A DNA stretch of 64,000 nucleotides from G963667425 sp963667425 [NCBI: bacterium] (GCA_963667425.1 OY763407.1:1922001-1986000), one strand, 5' to 3'; counted from the stretch's first letter, positions 9,649-18,686 are shown. Numbers and translations are program-made. The notes: generated by a model from the letters alone, not told the origin.

Positions 9649-10308
9649 ATGGAAATACTTTTTGAAGACAACCATCTTCTTGTTACAGTCAAACCACAGG
9701 GAATTCCTGTACAGGAAGACAGTTCAAAAGATGAAGATTTTCTCTCTATGCTTAAAAACATGATTAAAGCAAGAGATAACAAACCAGGCAACGTCTACCT
9801 TGCTCTAGTACATCGTCTTGACAGACCGACTGGAGGCGTAATGGTTTTTGCCAAATCATCCAAAGCGGCATCAAGACTTGCCGAACAATTTAGAGAAAGA
9901 GAAGCTGGAAAACATTATCTTGCCATAGTTCACGGAGTTTTAAAAGAATCAAAAAGACTCGAAAACTGGATACTTAAAGACAATGCAACAAACATCTCAA
10001 AAATTGTTTCCGAAAAGACAAAAGGGGCAAAACAGGCAGTACTTAATCTGAAAACAAAACAGTATACAGATAAAATGACACTGCTTGAAATAGAACTCGA
10101 AACAGGAAGAAGCCATCAGATAAGAGCTCAACTTGCAAACATCAAATATCCAATCTACGGTGATCACAAATACGGAACATCAAAAGGAAAAGCGGAACTT
10201 GCACTCTGGGCATACAAACTTACACTCATTCATCCAGTAAGCAAAGCCAAATATACATTTGAAGCCGAACCACCCAAAGAATATCCATGGGATAAATTCA
10301 ACATCTGA
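9649..10308 (+). CDS. RluA-family 23S/tRNA pseudouridine synthase
   Basis: 219 residues. It isomerises uridine to pseudouridine in structured RNA. The catalytic motif HRLDRPTGGVMVFAKS (about residues 54-69) holds the conserved Asp, and ETGRSHQIRAQLA near residue 148 is the second RluA signature, followed by GDHKYG. There is no N-terminal S4 domain: the protein starts directly at the catalytic fold (ILFEDNHLLVTVKPQGIPVQ), like RluA/RluC-short or TruC types, so the target uridine cannot be named. The start is ATG at 9649, 3 nt after the glycosyltransferase stop, with AAGGAT upstream, so co-transcription is likely. Confidence 0.9.
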   Translation: MEILFEDNHLLVTVKPQGIPVQEDSSKDEDFLSMLKNMIKARDNKPGNVYLALVHRLDRPTGGVMVFAKSSKAASRLAEQFREREAGKHYLAIVHGVLKESKRLENWILKDNATNISKIVSEKTKGAKQAVLNLKTKQYTDKMTLLEIELETGRSHQIRAQLANIKYPIYGDHKYGTSKGKAELALWAYKLTLIHPVSKAKYTFEAEPPKEYPWDKFNI

Positions 10309-10353
10309 AAATATATCACTAAAAACAAATTTCATAATATTTATTTTCATTAA

Positions 10354-10382
10354 TTGCTTTAATACCCTTTTCCAAATATAAT
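10354..10382 (+). promoter_or_regulatory. Sigma-70-type promoter
   Basis: TTGCTT (10354-10359), a 17-bp spacer, and a perfect TATAAT (10377-10382), 44 bp before the ATG of the acidic lipoprotein gene. Confidence 0.6.
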
Positions 10383-10426
10383 CCAGATGCTGTTTTTTAT
10401 TATAAATTTTAAGGAAATAACTGAAA

Positions 10427-11290
10427 ATGAAATTACAAATTTATGTTATTTTTTCACTTCTATGCTTAATAACAATGGTATCATGTTCCGATGACTGCAA
10501 CTGTAAAACATGTCAGTCATGTAATGATTCCGACTGCACTTTGAATGACGCTGACACAGAAAATGACACCGAAACAGAAGATGCAGACAGCGATACCGAG
10601 TTCGTTGAAGATGAAAATTCAGACAGCGACACCGAAATTGTATGTACTGAAATTACAATTAAAGAACTATTTCTTGATGGCGAAGAAACATCGACAAATT
10701 ACTATGGTATCATAAATGAAAGTCTCGGCAGCGCAGACAAATGGGATGGAATACTTCTTCAGTTTTATTTATCTGAAAATGAAACTCTCAAGACAGGCAC
10801 ATACGACCTTGGAACTGAACAAAATATAAGTTTTGCACAGTGCACGGAATGTCTTTTTATTGTTGAAGACTATGATGAGGAAAGCGAACTTCCTGCAAAA
10901 TTCTATTTTCAGGAAACAGGAACACTAAATGTAACTGAAATAAAAGAAGGAACAGGAGAATCAAAAGGAATTATGAACGCAAAACTTGTTGAAGTTTTCC
11001 TGAATGCAGTAACAATGGATACAGTTAAAGTTGAAGGCGGAGCCTGCCTTGAATTAAAGAATCAGGAATGGAACACCATCTGCACACCTCAATGTGAAGG
11101 AAAAGTCTGCGGTTCTGATGGATGTTATGGAGAATGCGGCGAATGCGGCGAAAACGAAACATGCAGTGAAGACGGCACAACATGTGAAACTTCAACAGAT
11201 ACGGATATTGATGAAGATATGGAAACTGACATAGACGAAATTTATACCGATGATGACACATTGGTCATTACAGATGAAGATTCTATCTAG
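10427..11290 (+). CDS. Acidic Cys-rich lipoprotein of unknown function
   Basis: 287 residues. A lipoprotein signal ends in a VSC lipobox at residue 20. The mature N-terminus is CSDDCNCKTCQSCND, then an Asp/Glu/Thr linker to about residue 68 with repeated D-T-E units. A middle domain (about 75-205) has a GTYDLGTEQNISFAQCTEC segment that I do not recognise. A Cys-rich module near 220-250 (CEGKVCGSDGCYGECGECG, then ENETC) resembles the small disulfide repeats common in myxobacterial surface proteins. It ends in a second Asp/Glu/Thr tail. It is likely displayed on the outer membrane; the acidic stretches may bind calcium. It is tail to tail with the OPT gene at only 3 nt. Confidence 0.75.
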   Translation: MKLQIYVIFSLLCLITMVSCSDDCNCKTCQSCNDSDCTLNDADTENDTETEDADSDTEFVEDENSDSDTEIVCTEITIKELFLDGEETSTNYYGIINESLGSADKWDGILLQFYLSENETLKTGTYDLGTEQNISFAQCTECLFIVEDYDEESELPAKFYFQETGTLNVTEIKEGTGESKGIMNAKLVEVFLNAVTMDTVKVEGGACLELKNQEWNTICTPQCEGKVCGSDGCYGECGECGENETCSEDGTTCETSTDTDIDEDMETDIDEIYTDDDTLVITDEDSI

Positions 11291-11293
11291 TAT

Positions 11294-13096
11294 TTAGCTT
11301 CCCGCAAGCGTAGTCGCAAGAATAATAAAGACACCGGCAAGACTTTCACCAGCAATAATTCCCGAAGCGGCAGGAATGATATATTCAGAAAGAGCTGCTC
11401 TCTTTTTCTCGATAATAAGAACAATAAGTGCTCCGATAAACATTGAAAGACAGTTCCAGAACGGAATTACGAAAGCAAGTCCGATTCCCATTGATGACGG
11501 GATAAACTTTGATGCTTTCGGAAAATATTTTTCAAGCAGAGGAATAATAACGCCGACAGCCACACCGGCAATCATTGCTATTTTAGCAGTATAATGAAGT
11601 GAACCGATCCCCTGACCCAGAAGTTTTGCAACACCTGCCCAAACCTGAGCAGCCGGCGCAGGAAAGTAATCGCTCCCAAGCACATCAGGAGTCGGAACAA
11701 TAAGATAAAAAGCAGGAACGATAACAGCTGTTCCGGCAAAAATACCTATAAACTGTGCAATAAACATTTTTCTTGAATTTGCGCCTAAAAGATAGCCTGT
11801 TTTAAGGTCAGTTAGAAGATCAGCTGAAGAACCGGCAATACCGGAAGTAACTGAAGCAGTCATAAGGGTTGTAACCATGCTTCCCGGTCTTATCATTCCG
11901 TAAAAAGCCTGCGTAACCTGACCAAGTGCGCCAACCGGCGTTGTATCCGTCTCACCAGTTGCACGACATGCAACGATGGCAAGAAAAAATGAAAGAACAA
12001 TCGCAAGAGCCGATACCCATACTGCAATATCAAAAACGTAGTACATAATAAAAGCAATACCAGCGCCGCCAATTAAAATTCCCCAGAAAAACCAGCTCAT
12101 AGGAACTTCAACTTTTTCAATTGCAGTAAGCTCTCTTTTTTCTCTTGAGAAAATATCTTTTACACCTGAAAACGCTTTAAGAGCAACCTTCCACTGCATA
12201 AAAAATGAAGTGAAACCTGCCGCAACCATTACAGAAGCACCAAACCATAAACTCCAGCGGCTGATTCCCTTGTAACCGAGTTCTGTTATGACTCCTGCAT
12301 CAAAAAGCTGAGGCGCAAGAATGATATAGTTGAGAATTCCGCCAAAAAGTATACTCCATGCTGTTCTCCAGCCCATAAGAGCACCCGCAGCAACCATAAT
12401 AAGACTTGTTTCCATCGAAACAGTGTAAGCTCCAAGCTTTTCGCCAAAAATAGAGTAAGTATACTTTATCCATTCAAAAAAATCTCTCACAACTGTCAGA
12501 AGAGCTCCCAGAAGAGCAAAGATAAGGAGTGAATTAGTCTGCTTTCTGCTCTCTTCGCCGGCATAAAGGCTTTTTAAAGTCTCAGCCGTTGCAGTTCCTG
12601 AAGGAAACGGAAGCTTTTCAATATTAATCATCTGCTTTTTCATTGGAATTGCCATAACAACGCCGGCAATACCTAAAAAAACAGTCCATCCGATAAGCAC
12701 CCAGAATCCGAGATGATGACCTGTAATAATAATGTAGGCGGCAATTGCGCTAACCATCGTTCCGCCAGTCGTGTAACCTGCGGAAGATGCAGTTGACTTC
12801 ATCGAATTATTTTCAAGCAGCGTCATATCGGTTCTTATAAACCACGGGAAAAGTTTTCTAAGAAGTTTCCATATACTGAAGGAAAGAACACATGCGGTAA
12901 TTGTAACACCAAGACCCCAGCCGGTTTTAAGTCCGATATAAAGATTTGTGAGACTCATAAAACCGCCGATTATCATTCCCATGACAATCGCTCTGAAAGT
13001 CAGCTGTTTTACATCACCTTTGTAGACATTTTCAAGCCATAGTCTATCCGACTCCTCATGCGGATCGAGTATAGCTTCCTTTTTCTGCTCATCCAT
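11294..13096 (-). CDS. OPT-family oligopeptide/metal-chelate transporter
   Basis: 600 residues with about 14-16 hydrophobic helices. It fits the OPT/YSL family of secondary transporters, which move small peptides or metal chelates across the inner membrane. Family-like segments include NNSMKSTASSAGYTTGGTMV near residue 92, PFPSGTATAETLKSLYAG near 164, and a loop with GIAGSSADLLTDLKTGYLLG near 418. The cytosolic N-terminus is short. AGGAG lies upstream of the ATG. The gene stands alone, with its own promoter and an inverted repeat around the -10. The substrate cannot be deduced. Confidence 0.9.
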   Translation of the reverse strand: MDEQKKEAILDPHEESDRLWLENVYKGDVKQLTFRAIVMGMIIGGFMSLTNLYIGLKTGWGLGVTITACVLSFSIWKLLRKLFPWFIRTDMTLLENNSMKSTASSAGYTTGGTMVSAIAAYIIITGHHLGFWVLIGWTVFLGIAGVVMAIPMKKQMINIEKLPFPSGTATAETLKSLYAGEESRKQTNSLLIFALLGALLTVVRDFFEWIKYTYSIFGEKLGAYTVSMETSLIMVAAGALMGWRTAWSILFGGILNYIILAPQLFDAGVITELGYKGISRWSLWFGASVMVAAGFTSFFMQWKVALKAFSGVKDIFSREKRELTAIEKVEVPMSWFFWGILIGGAGIAFIMYYVFDIAVWVSALAIVLSFFLAIVACRATGETDTTPVGALGQVTQAFYGMIRPGSMVTTLMTASVTSGIAGSSADLLTDLKTGYLLGANSRKMFIAQFIGIFAGTAVIVPAFYLIVPTPDVLGSDYFPAPAAQVWAGVAKLLGQGIGSLHYTAKIAMIAGVAVGVIIPLLEKYFPKASKFIPSSMGIGLAFVIPFWNCLSMFIGALIVLIIEKKRAALSEYIIPAASGIIAGESLAGVFIILATTLAGS

Positions 13097-13108
13097 ATTT
13101 AAATTCTC

Positions 13109-13139
13109 CTCAAGATTTTACACACAAGAGTATCTTGAG
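13109..13139. repeat. 8-bp inverted repeat across the OPT promoter
   Basis: CTCAAGAT (13109-13116) and ATCTTGAG (13132-13139) are perfect inverted arms separated by 15 bp. One arm overlaps the Shine-Dalgarno region of the OPT gene and the other lies just upstream of its -10, so a repressor site is possible. Confidence 0.4.
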
Positions 13140-13154
13140 AAGAAATCAAGTCAA
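13127..13154 (-). promoter_or_regulatory. Candidate promoter of the OPT transporter gene
   Basis: On the minus strand TTGACT (13154-13149), a 16-bp spacer, and TACTCT (13132-13127). It is about 30 bp before the ATG and inside the inverted repeat described separately. Confidence 0.45.
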
Positions 13155-13163
13155 TAAAAAAGA

Positions 13164-15713
13164 TTATGGAAGTTCGTAGTAAATTTCTTTAGGAACATCA
13201 ACTTTTTCAGCTAAACTTCCTGTTCCAAGTTTGCCGTACCCTCCATCTCCCCAGCAGTAAACTTTACCTTCCGTATCATAAGCACATGTGTGCTGAACTC
13301 CTGTAGTTATTCCTTCAAGTTTTTTTCCATTTAAAGCACCATTCATATTAACTGAAACAGGAACTGTACTGAAGTAATCAATATCACCTTCTTTATGATT
13401 ACCATTACCAAGCTCACCAGAATTTCCTGAGCCCCAGCAGTATGCCTTGCCATCATCATCAAGAGCACATGTGTAATAATAACCTGTTGAAATTTTTATC
13501 AGTTTTTTTCCATTTAAAACACCGGAAGAATCCACTTCTATTGGCTCAAAAACATTATAATTACCCTCTTCTTCATTATATCTCCCATCTCCTAAAGCAC
13601 CATCTAGTCCACCGCCCCAACAATATGCTTTTCCTTCATCTGAAACTGCACAGGCATGCCCTCCGACGTGTGAATTTATTGCACTTATATCAACAATCTT
13701 TTTGTCTTTAAGAACTCCTGAATAGTTAATAGGTGCAGGCAGAAAATTACAATTGGATGTCGTTCCCATAACACCATAACCAGCGCTTCCCCAACAATAG
13801 ACTTTTCCATTAACATCAATAGCACAAGTATATCCTTGTCCAGCCGTTATCTTCACAAATCTTAATTCACCTGATTTAACAGAAAGAGGTACTGCACTAA
13901 TTCTATAAGACCCTGTTCCGAGCTGTCCTTTTCCCCAGCAGTAAGCTTCACCTCTGTCATCAAGAGCACATGCATGCCCCAGAGCGACAGCTAATTTAAC
14001 AAGTTTCTTCCCTTTAAGAATGTCTGACGTATCAACAGCAACCGGTACAAGACTTGTTTCTTTTAAACCATTACCAAGCTCTCCATTTTCACCGTATCCC
14101 CAGCAATATGCTTTACCCTCATCATCCAGAGCACATGTATATCCATATGCGCCGCTTGTACCTCCTGCTGATTTTATCTCTACAATCTTTTTACAGTTTA
14201 AAACACCATAAGTATTAACCCTTTTGGGCAGCATTTCATAAGAAATTCCGTTTAAGACATCGAATCCTTCAACTCCATCACCCAATTCTCCATATTCCTG
14301 ACTTCCCCAGCAGTAAGCAGTTCCTTTATCATCCACAGCACATGTATGTTCTGAACCGGCAGAAAGAGAAATAACCTTTTTCCCATATAATTCACTTCTT
14401 CTATTTAAAAAAAGAGAATGTGGAGCTATTGCATCATTCACAGAGAAATCACCAATCTCACCTGAAATACCTTTTCCCCAGCAGTAAGCCCCGCCTTCAC
14501 TGTCAAGAGCACATGTGTGATAGTTACCAGTTGTTATAAAGACAATATGTTTTTCTTTAAGAACGCCTTCAGAATAAACTGCTATGGGAGCATTACACAA
14601 ATTACCATCACACTCCTCTTCCTTATCTTCACCATTCCCAAGTTCTCCATAAGAATCATCTCCCCAGCAGTAAATTTCCCCTTCATTATCAAGAATACAT
14701 GAATGCCAGTATCCTGGAGCAAGAGAAACCCATTTCTTTTTCATATACGCAAGTTCATCAATCATATCAGAGTTGCCATAAGCTCGATAGTACCCATAAG
14801 CCCACCTATGAAGAACACCCTCAGTATCTATAGCACCGCGACTGGTTATGGAAACAAACTTTACATCACTCAAATTGTTATTGACCTTTTCTGGAACAAG
14901 AGCATATTCATCACTTCTGTTACCATTTTCATCACACGAAGCATGACCCCAGCAATAACCTTTCCCGTCAGAATCAAGAGCACATGTGTTTGACTTATGG
15001 GCACTTATAAATGTAAAAGAAGTATTTTCAGGAAGCATTGACAAATCTACAGCCACAGGAACAGAACTGTCCTCTATCGTACCGTTTCCAAGCTGACCTT
15101 CATCATTTTTTCCCCAGCAGTAGATGCCGCCACTATCATCAAGTGCACATGAATGATATTCTCCCGAAGTAAGTCCAACTATTTTTTTATCTTTCATAAT
15201 ACCGTTCATATCAACATCAACAGGTACCATATTTTTTTCATTAGACCCATTACCGAGCTGTCCATATTCTCCCGAGCCCCAGCAATAAATTCTTCCAGCA
15301 TCATCAAGAACACACGAGTGACTGTAACCAACAGTTAATATTTTTATTTCTCCCGCATTTCTTATATCAATTTTCTGAGGCGAAGCAGAATCGTAAAGTC
15401 CACCGAAACAGTAAACAGTATTTAATTCAGTAACCGCACAGGTTGCTCCATATGCACCAATCATTTTTATCTTTATTTTATCTTCCTGAAAATCATCATC
15501 CGGCAGACATAATTCTGAAATATCAGGATTAGGGAAATTAAAATCTTCATCGGAAAAATCTTCATCAATCAGGTCAGCATCAGCACTCTCAGCATTATCA
15601 GCATCAGATAAAATATCAGCATCATTGTTTTCAGAATAAACCGGATTGTTTTCCTTCGTACATGAAAGAAGATTTGAAATTAAAAGTAATAAAACAATAA
15701 ACATACTTTTCAT
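13164..15713 (-). CDS. RCC1-repeat lipoprotein, 14 propeller repeats
   Basis: 849 residues. The lipoprotein signal MKSMFIVLLLLISNLLSC is followed by an Asp/Glu/Ala linker to about residue 75. The rest is 14 RCC1-type repeats of about 50-65 residues, each with the core CALDxxGxxYCWGxGxxGELGNG. Twelve end in YCWG, the first in YCFG, and the fifth is degenerate (GAIDTEGVLHRWAYG). Fourteen repeats would give two seven-bladed beta-propellers. The paired Cys in each repeat suggests disulfides, which fits an exported protein. RCC1 propellers usually bind proteins; the partner here is unknown. The start is supported by GAGGAG 6 nt before the ATG. Confidence 0.9.
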   Translation of the reverse strand: MKSMFIVLLLLISNLLSCTKENNPVYSENNDADILSDADNAESADADLIDEDFSDEDFNFPNPDISELCLPDDDFQEDKIKIKMIGAYGATCAVTELNTVYCFGGLYDSASPQKIDIRNAGEIKILTVGYSHSCVLDDAGRIYCWGSGEYGQLGNGSNEKNMVPVDVDMNGIMKDKKIVGLTSGEYHSCALDDSGGIYCWGKNDEGQLGNGTIEDSSVPVAVDLSMLPENTSFTFISAHKSNTCALDSDGKGYCWGHASCDENGNRSDEYALVPEKVNNNLSDVKFVSITSRGAIDTEGVLHRWAYGYYRAYGNSDMIDELAYMKKKWVSLAPGYWHSCILDNEGEIYCWGDDSYGELGNGEDKEEECDGNLCNAPIAVYSEGVLKEKHIVFITTGNYHTCALDSEGGAYCWGKGISGEIGDFSVNDAIAPHSLFLNRRSELYGKKVISLSAGSEHTCAVDDKGTAYCWGSQEYGELGDGVEGFDVLNGISYEMLPKRVNTYGVLNCKKIVEIKSAGGTSGAYGYTCALDDEGKAYCWGYGENGELGNGLKETSLVPVAVDTSDILKGKKLVKLAVALGHACALDDRGEAYCWGKGQLGTGSYRISAVPLSVKSGELRFVKITAGQGYTCAIDVNGKVYCWGSAGYGVMGTTSNCNFLPAPINYSGVLKDKKIVDISAINSHVGGHACAVSDEGKAYCWGGGLDGALGDGRYNEEEGNYNVFEPIEVDSSGVLNGKKLIKISTGYYYTCALDDDGKAYCWGSGNSGELGNGNHKEGDIDYFSTVPVSVNMNGALNGKKLEGITTGVQHTCAYDTEGKVYCWGDGGYGKLGTGSLAEKVDVPKEIYYELP

Positions 15714-15894
15714 TACTGACTCCTCAATAATTTTTTAACAAAAAGATATTATTTATCAAATACTTTAACATTTCATATTACAACAACAAAGATTATCACT
15801 GAAATATTTTAAATCAAGAAACATTACAACATAATTTATAAATAAGATGCTCCAGACACTGTCAAAACTGTTTTTTCCTGCTGTTAATAACCTT
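15714..15894. other. AT-rich upstream region of the RCC1 gene
   Basis: This AT-rich stretch should hold the promoter of the minus-strand RCC1 gene. The best candidate (TTGATT, 16 bp, TAATCT, minus strand) is weak, so I do not place it as a site. No RNA gene or credible frame is seen. Confidence 0.4.
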
Positions 15895-16337
15895 GGGAGG
15901 AACAATTGCTCCTTATTGAGTGCCCATTCTCTCTTTGCGGATAGTGATTGATCCTTATTATGTAATGATTCTCACTTTTCTTGTTCTGTTTTTGTTACTG
16001 CGTGTAGTGATTGCAGTCAATTTTGGTCTGAACGCTCTCAATCATGGACTGAACGGACCAAATATTGGTCTCATCGTCTCCAATTTTGGTCTGATTGCCT
16101 CCAATTGACGAGTGATTACTCTCCATCGTGGTCTGAACGTTCACAATCATGGACTGAACGCACCAAATATTGGTCTAATCCTCTCCGATTTTGGTCTGAT
16201 TGCACCCAATTGACGAGTGATTACTCTCCATCGTGGTCTGAACGCTCTCAATCATGGACTGAACGCGCCAAATATTGGTCTAATCTTCTCCAATTTTGGT
16301 CTGAGTGTTCTAAATTTTCAGGTAATTGCTAAATTAT
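15895..16337. repeat. 21-bp tandem array with 105-bp higher-order period
   Basis: About 21 contiguous units of 21 bp with consensus close to GGTCTGAnnGCnTCCAATnnT. Five diverged units form a 105-bp block: 16023-16127, 16128-16232 and 16233 to about 16315 are near-identical blocks, and 15895-16022 plus the last bases are decayed copies. Because the unit is 21 bp, plus-strand frame 1 stays open from 15952 to the stop at 16330-16332 and would encode heptads with Trp-Ser/Thr every seven residues (SWSERSQ, SWTERTK, YWSNPLR). There is no in-frame ATG, only TTG at 16105 and 16210, and no Shine-Dalgarno sequence. I treat it as non-coding repeat DNA. It has no spacers, so it is not CRISPR. Confidence 0.85.
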
Positions 16338-16348
16338 TCTGACTTTGT

Positions 16349-16771
16349 TTAATGATTTTCCTGGGCAAGTTCAACGATTGTCCATGAGCCTGCTGATGTT
16401 GAATATGCAACAACTTTCTGTTCGTCCGTTTCTTTGTCTTTTACTGTAAAGCCTTTGTTTGTAGCGGTCACTTCATAGATTTTTCCGGCGTATTCTATCT
16501 CTTCGGTCTCACTTTCTCCGTCATTCATTGCCATAGGATTTTTCCCACCCCAGAATTCGATTACGTTCAAGACTAGAATGTCACCTGCTAAAGAAACTAT
16601 ATAGACCGGTATTATCCAGAATGCAAAGTGAACTGCCGAACGGGCATATTTGTTGTTTATTGTACCGTTCCACTTGTTCATTCTGTTGAACATCTGATTT
16701 GAACCGAAGCATCCGCTTAGCATTACTGCTGCCATAAACATAAGAATTATGTTTCTTATTTGTTTTTTCAT
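16349..16771 (-). CDS. DUF3332-like small membrane lipoprotein
   Basis: 140 residues from the ATG at 16769-16771. The lipoprotein signal is MKKQIRNIILMFMAAVMLSGC. Then come FNRMNKWNGTINNKYARS, a membrane segment (about 48-70) and VIEFWGGKNPMAMND, a pattern I associate with the DUF3332 family of short envelope proteins of unknown function. The C-terminal half is a small beta-rich domain (EYAGKIYEVTATNKGFTV). The frame is open upstream, but that part is antisense-like sequence inside the MATE gene. AAAGGAGAGTAAT precedes this ATG, and ATG and the MATE stop overlap as ATGA, so translation is probably coupled. Confidence 0.75.
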   Translation of the reverse strand: MKKQIRNIILMFMAAVMLSGCFGSNQMFNRMNKWNGTINNKYARSAVHFAFWIIPVYIVSLAGDILVLNVIEFWGGKNPMAMNDGESETEEIEYAGKIYEVTATNKGFTVKDKETDEQKVVAYSTSAGSWTIVELAQENH

Positions 16772-18147
16772 ATTACTCTCCTTTTCCATTTGCCGCTTTT
16801 TAAAAAAGCGAGGGCTATTATAACTGTAAAGAAGTTTCCAAGTGTCATTCCGATCCATGCTCCGCCGGATCCGTATCCTAAAAATATGCCGAGAAGATAA
16901 ACTAACGGCAGTCTGAATATCCATAGTCTGAAGATTCCGAGTATTAATACCGGCATGTTTACGCCTGCGGCACTGAATGTGGCGTTTACAGATCTGAGTA
17001 TTCCGAATAATGGTATTGCCGAGCCGAAATATAGAAGGAATCTGCATCCTTCTTCTATTATGTCAGGTTCATCAGGGATAAATACCGAAACTAGTTCTCT
17101 TCTGAAAAAAACCATCAGCGCTGTTTCGGCCAGCAGGACTACAAACATTGTGAGCATCCCTTCTTTTACCGATTTTGCTGCCGATTTTATCATGTCTGCG
17201 CCAAGTTTCTGTCCTATGATTGTGGTCAGTGACTGCGCGAATCCCATCATTGCAATTGATGCAAGGCTTATAAGTCTGCTTCCTATTCCGTAAGCCGCCA
17301 GGGCTGTTCTTGAATTGTCGAGCTGTCCTATTATAAAAGATAGAATTACAAATCCTAATGCTTCGGCTGAGTGTCCGACTGCTGCCGGGAAACCTACTTT
17401 TACAACTTTTTTTATCCACAAAAGGTCAGGTACCATGTTTTTCAGGTTTATGCTGATTCCTTTTTTTCCTTCAAAGAGATAGTAAACTGCAACGAGCGCC
17501 GAAAATACGCCTGAGATTACTGTTGCTATTGCGGCTCCTTTAACGCCCATTGCCGGTATAGGTCCGATTCCTGTTATAAAGAAGGGATCGAGTATTACAT
17601 TTATGATGTTGCTTATAATTGTGATTACCATTGGGGTAAAACTGTTCCCTGTTGATGTGAGCAGCGAACGGAAAACTCCGTTGATGAACATAAACGGCAG
17701 CCCAACAGCCAGAACTGTTATGTATTCGGACGAAGCTTTAAGTATGGCGGCATCTGAGGTAACAAAGCTTAAAACTTTTCCTCCTGCAATAAAAAGAAGT
17801 GCCGATGAAACGACTCCACTTATTAATGCAAGCGATAAAACTTGTGCGCCTGCTTTATCTGCTTCATCAATTCTCCCTGCTCCGTTAAACTGGCTTACAA
17901 ATGCTACACCAGCCATCGAGAATCCCATTATAAATGCAACAAGAAACCATATTATCGGAAAACTTATCTGAAGTGCGGCAACGGAATTGCCTCCTTCTCC
18001 TCCTGAAAGCCTGCCAAGCCAGAAAGTATCAACAAGCTGATAAACTGTGTCGAGAAGGCTTGCCAGCATTATCGGCCAGCCTAGTTTCAAGAGCAGTTTG
18101 GGCGTGCTTAAAGAGAGTATTTCTTCTGTGGATATTTTTTTTTTCAT
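16768..18147 (-). CDS. MATE-family efflux transporter
   Basis: 459 residues with about 12 membrane helices. It would export cationic compounds or drugs in exchange for Na+ or H+. The N-terminal repeat has the MATE pattern LGWPIMLASLLDTVYQLVDTFWLGRLSGG, here given as the segment around residues 22-50. The second half repeats it after about residue 240 (GFPAAVGHSAEALGFVILSF). Length is normal. The start lies 1 nt after the DUF192 stop, and the 3' end overlaps the DUF3332 gene by 4 nt, so the three form one operon. The substrate is not predictable. Confidence 0.9.
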   Translation of the reverse strand: MKKKISTEEILSLSTPKLLLKLGWPIMLASLLDTVYQLVDTFWLGRLSGGEGGNSVAALQISFPIIWFLVAFIMGFSMAGVAFVSQFNGAGRIDEADKAGAQVLSLALISGVVSSALLFIAGGKVLSFVTSDAAILKASSEYITVLAVGLPFMFINGVFRSLLTSTGNSFTPMVITIISNIINVILDPFFITGIGPIPAMGVKGAAIATVISGVFSALVAVYYLFEGKKGISINLKNMVPDLLWIKKVVKVGFPAAVGHSAEALGFVILSFIIGQLDNSRTALAAYGIGSRLISLASIAMMGFAQSLTTIIGQKLGADMIKSAAKSVKEGMLTMFVVLLAETALMVFFRRELVSVFIPDEPDIIEEGCRFLLYFGSAIPLFGILRSVNATFSAAGVNMPVLILGIFRLWIFRLPLVYLLGIFLGYGSGGAWIGMTLGNFFTVIIALAFLKSGKWKRRVI

Positions 18148-18148
18148 T

Positions 18149-18610
18149 TTAATAGTACCTTAAAAAAGCCTGATCGCCTACTTTAAGGTTTAAAGAGTCA
18201 TAAGAATTTACTTCGAGAACAAAAACTGTACTTACTTTGCTGTAAACAGGAATCATTGAGAATGGTTTTCCATATTCTATCGAATTTATTTTCATGTTCA
18301 TGTCAAAATAAATTATAGAAAGGGGAATTTGTGTATCTTTCATCCAGAATGCACGCCTTTCAGGTACATCAAACAGAAAGAAAAGTCCTCTTTCCTTTGA
18401 CAGTAACTGACAATTCATCAGCCCCTGTTTATGTTCCTGAGGTGTTTCAGCTATCCCTGACTGAAAAGTTTTTATCAGCTTTCCTTCTCTTTTTATTTCT
18501 ATTTCAACTTCATTTTTGTATCCGCATATAGTTTCAGCAGAAACTACGAAAGAAAAAAATATAAGAAAAAGAGTTAAAATAATAAGAAAAAATTTTCTGT
18601 ATAAAAGCAT
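18149..18610 (-). CDS. Exported DUF192-family protein
   Basis: About 153 residues from ATG 18608-18610. The signal peptide MLLYRKFFLIILTLFLIF is cleaved near SAET. The DUF192 fold follows, with GLMNCQLLSKERGLFFLFD and AFWMKDTQIPLSIIYFD as clear family motifs. DUF192 proteins are small beta-rich periplasmic or secreted proteins of uncertain role. A TTG at 18628 in the same frame has AAGG 9 nt upstream and could be the true start, which would add six residues; I prefer the ATG because it gives a standard signal peptide. First gene of the operon with MATE and DUF3332. Confidence 0.85.
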   Translation of the reverse strand: MLLYRKFFLIILTLFLIFFSFVVSAETICGYKNEVEIEIKREGKLIKTFQSGIAETPQEHKQGLMNCQLLSKERGLFFLFDVPERRAFWMKDTQIPLSIIYFDMNMKINSIEYGKPFSMIPVYSKVSTVFVLEVNSYDSLNLKVGDQAFLRYY

Positions 18611-18658
18611 TGATTTTAAGTAATTCAAATGAAAAAACCTTAAAAATTAACCGGAAGA

Positions 18659-18686
18659 ATAATATTCATAGAGGTAAAAATTACAA
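18659..18686 (-). promoter_or_regulatory. Candidate promoter for the DUF192-MATE operon
   Basis: On the minus strand TTGTAA (18686-18681), a 16-bp spacer, and TATTAT (18664-18659), about 50 bp before the DUF192 start. Confidence 0.45.

Noticed and set aside
15920-16332. Repeat-containing plus-strand frames as a real gene, or the array as CRISPR
   Set aside because: No ATG in the long heptad frame and no ribosome site; the second frame merely reads the same repeats. The units are contiguous with no unique spacers, so it is not CRISPR.
16772-17047. Longer form of the DUF3332 gene reaching into the MATE gene
   Set aside because: The extra residues are an out-of-frame reading of MATE, while the ATG at 16771 gives a lipoprotein signal and has a good ribosome site.
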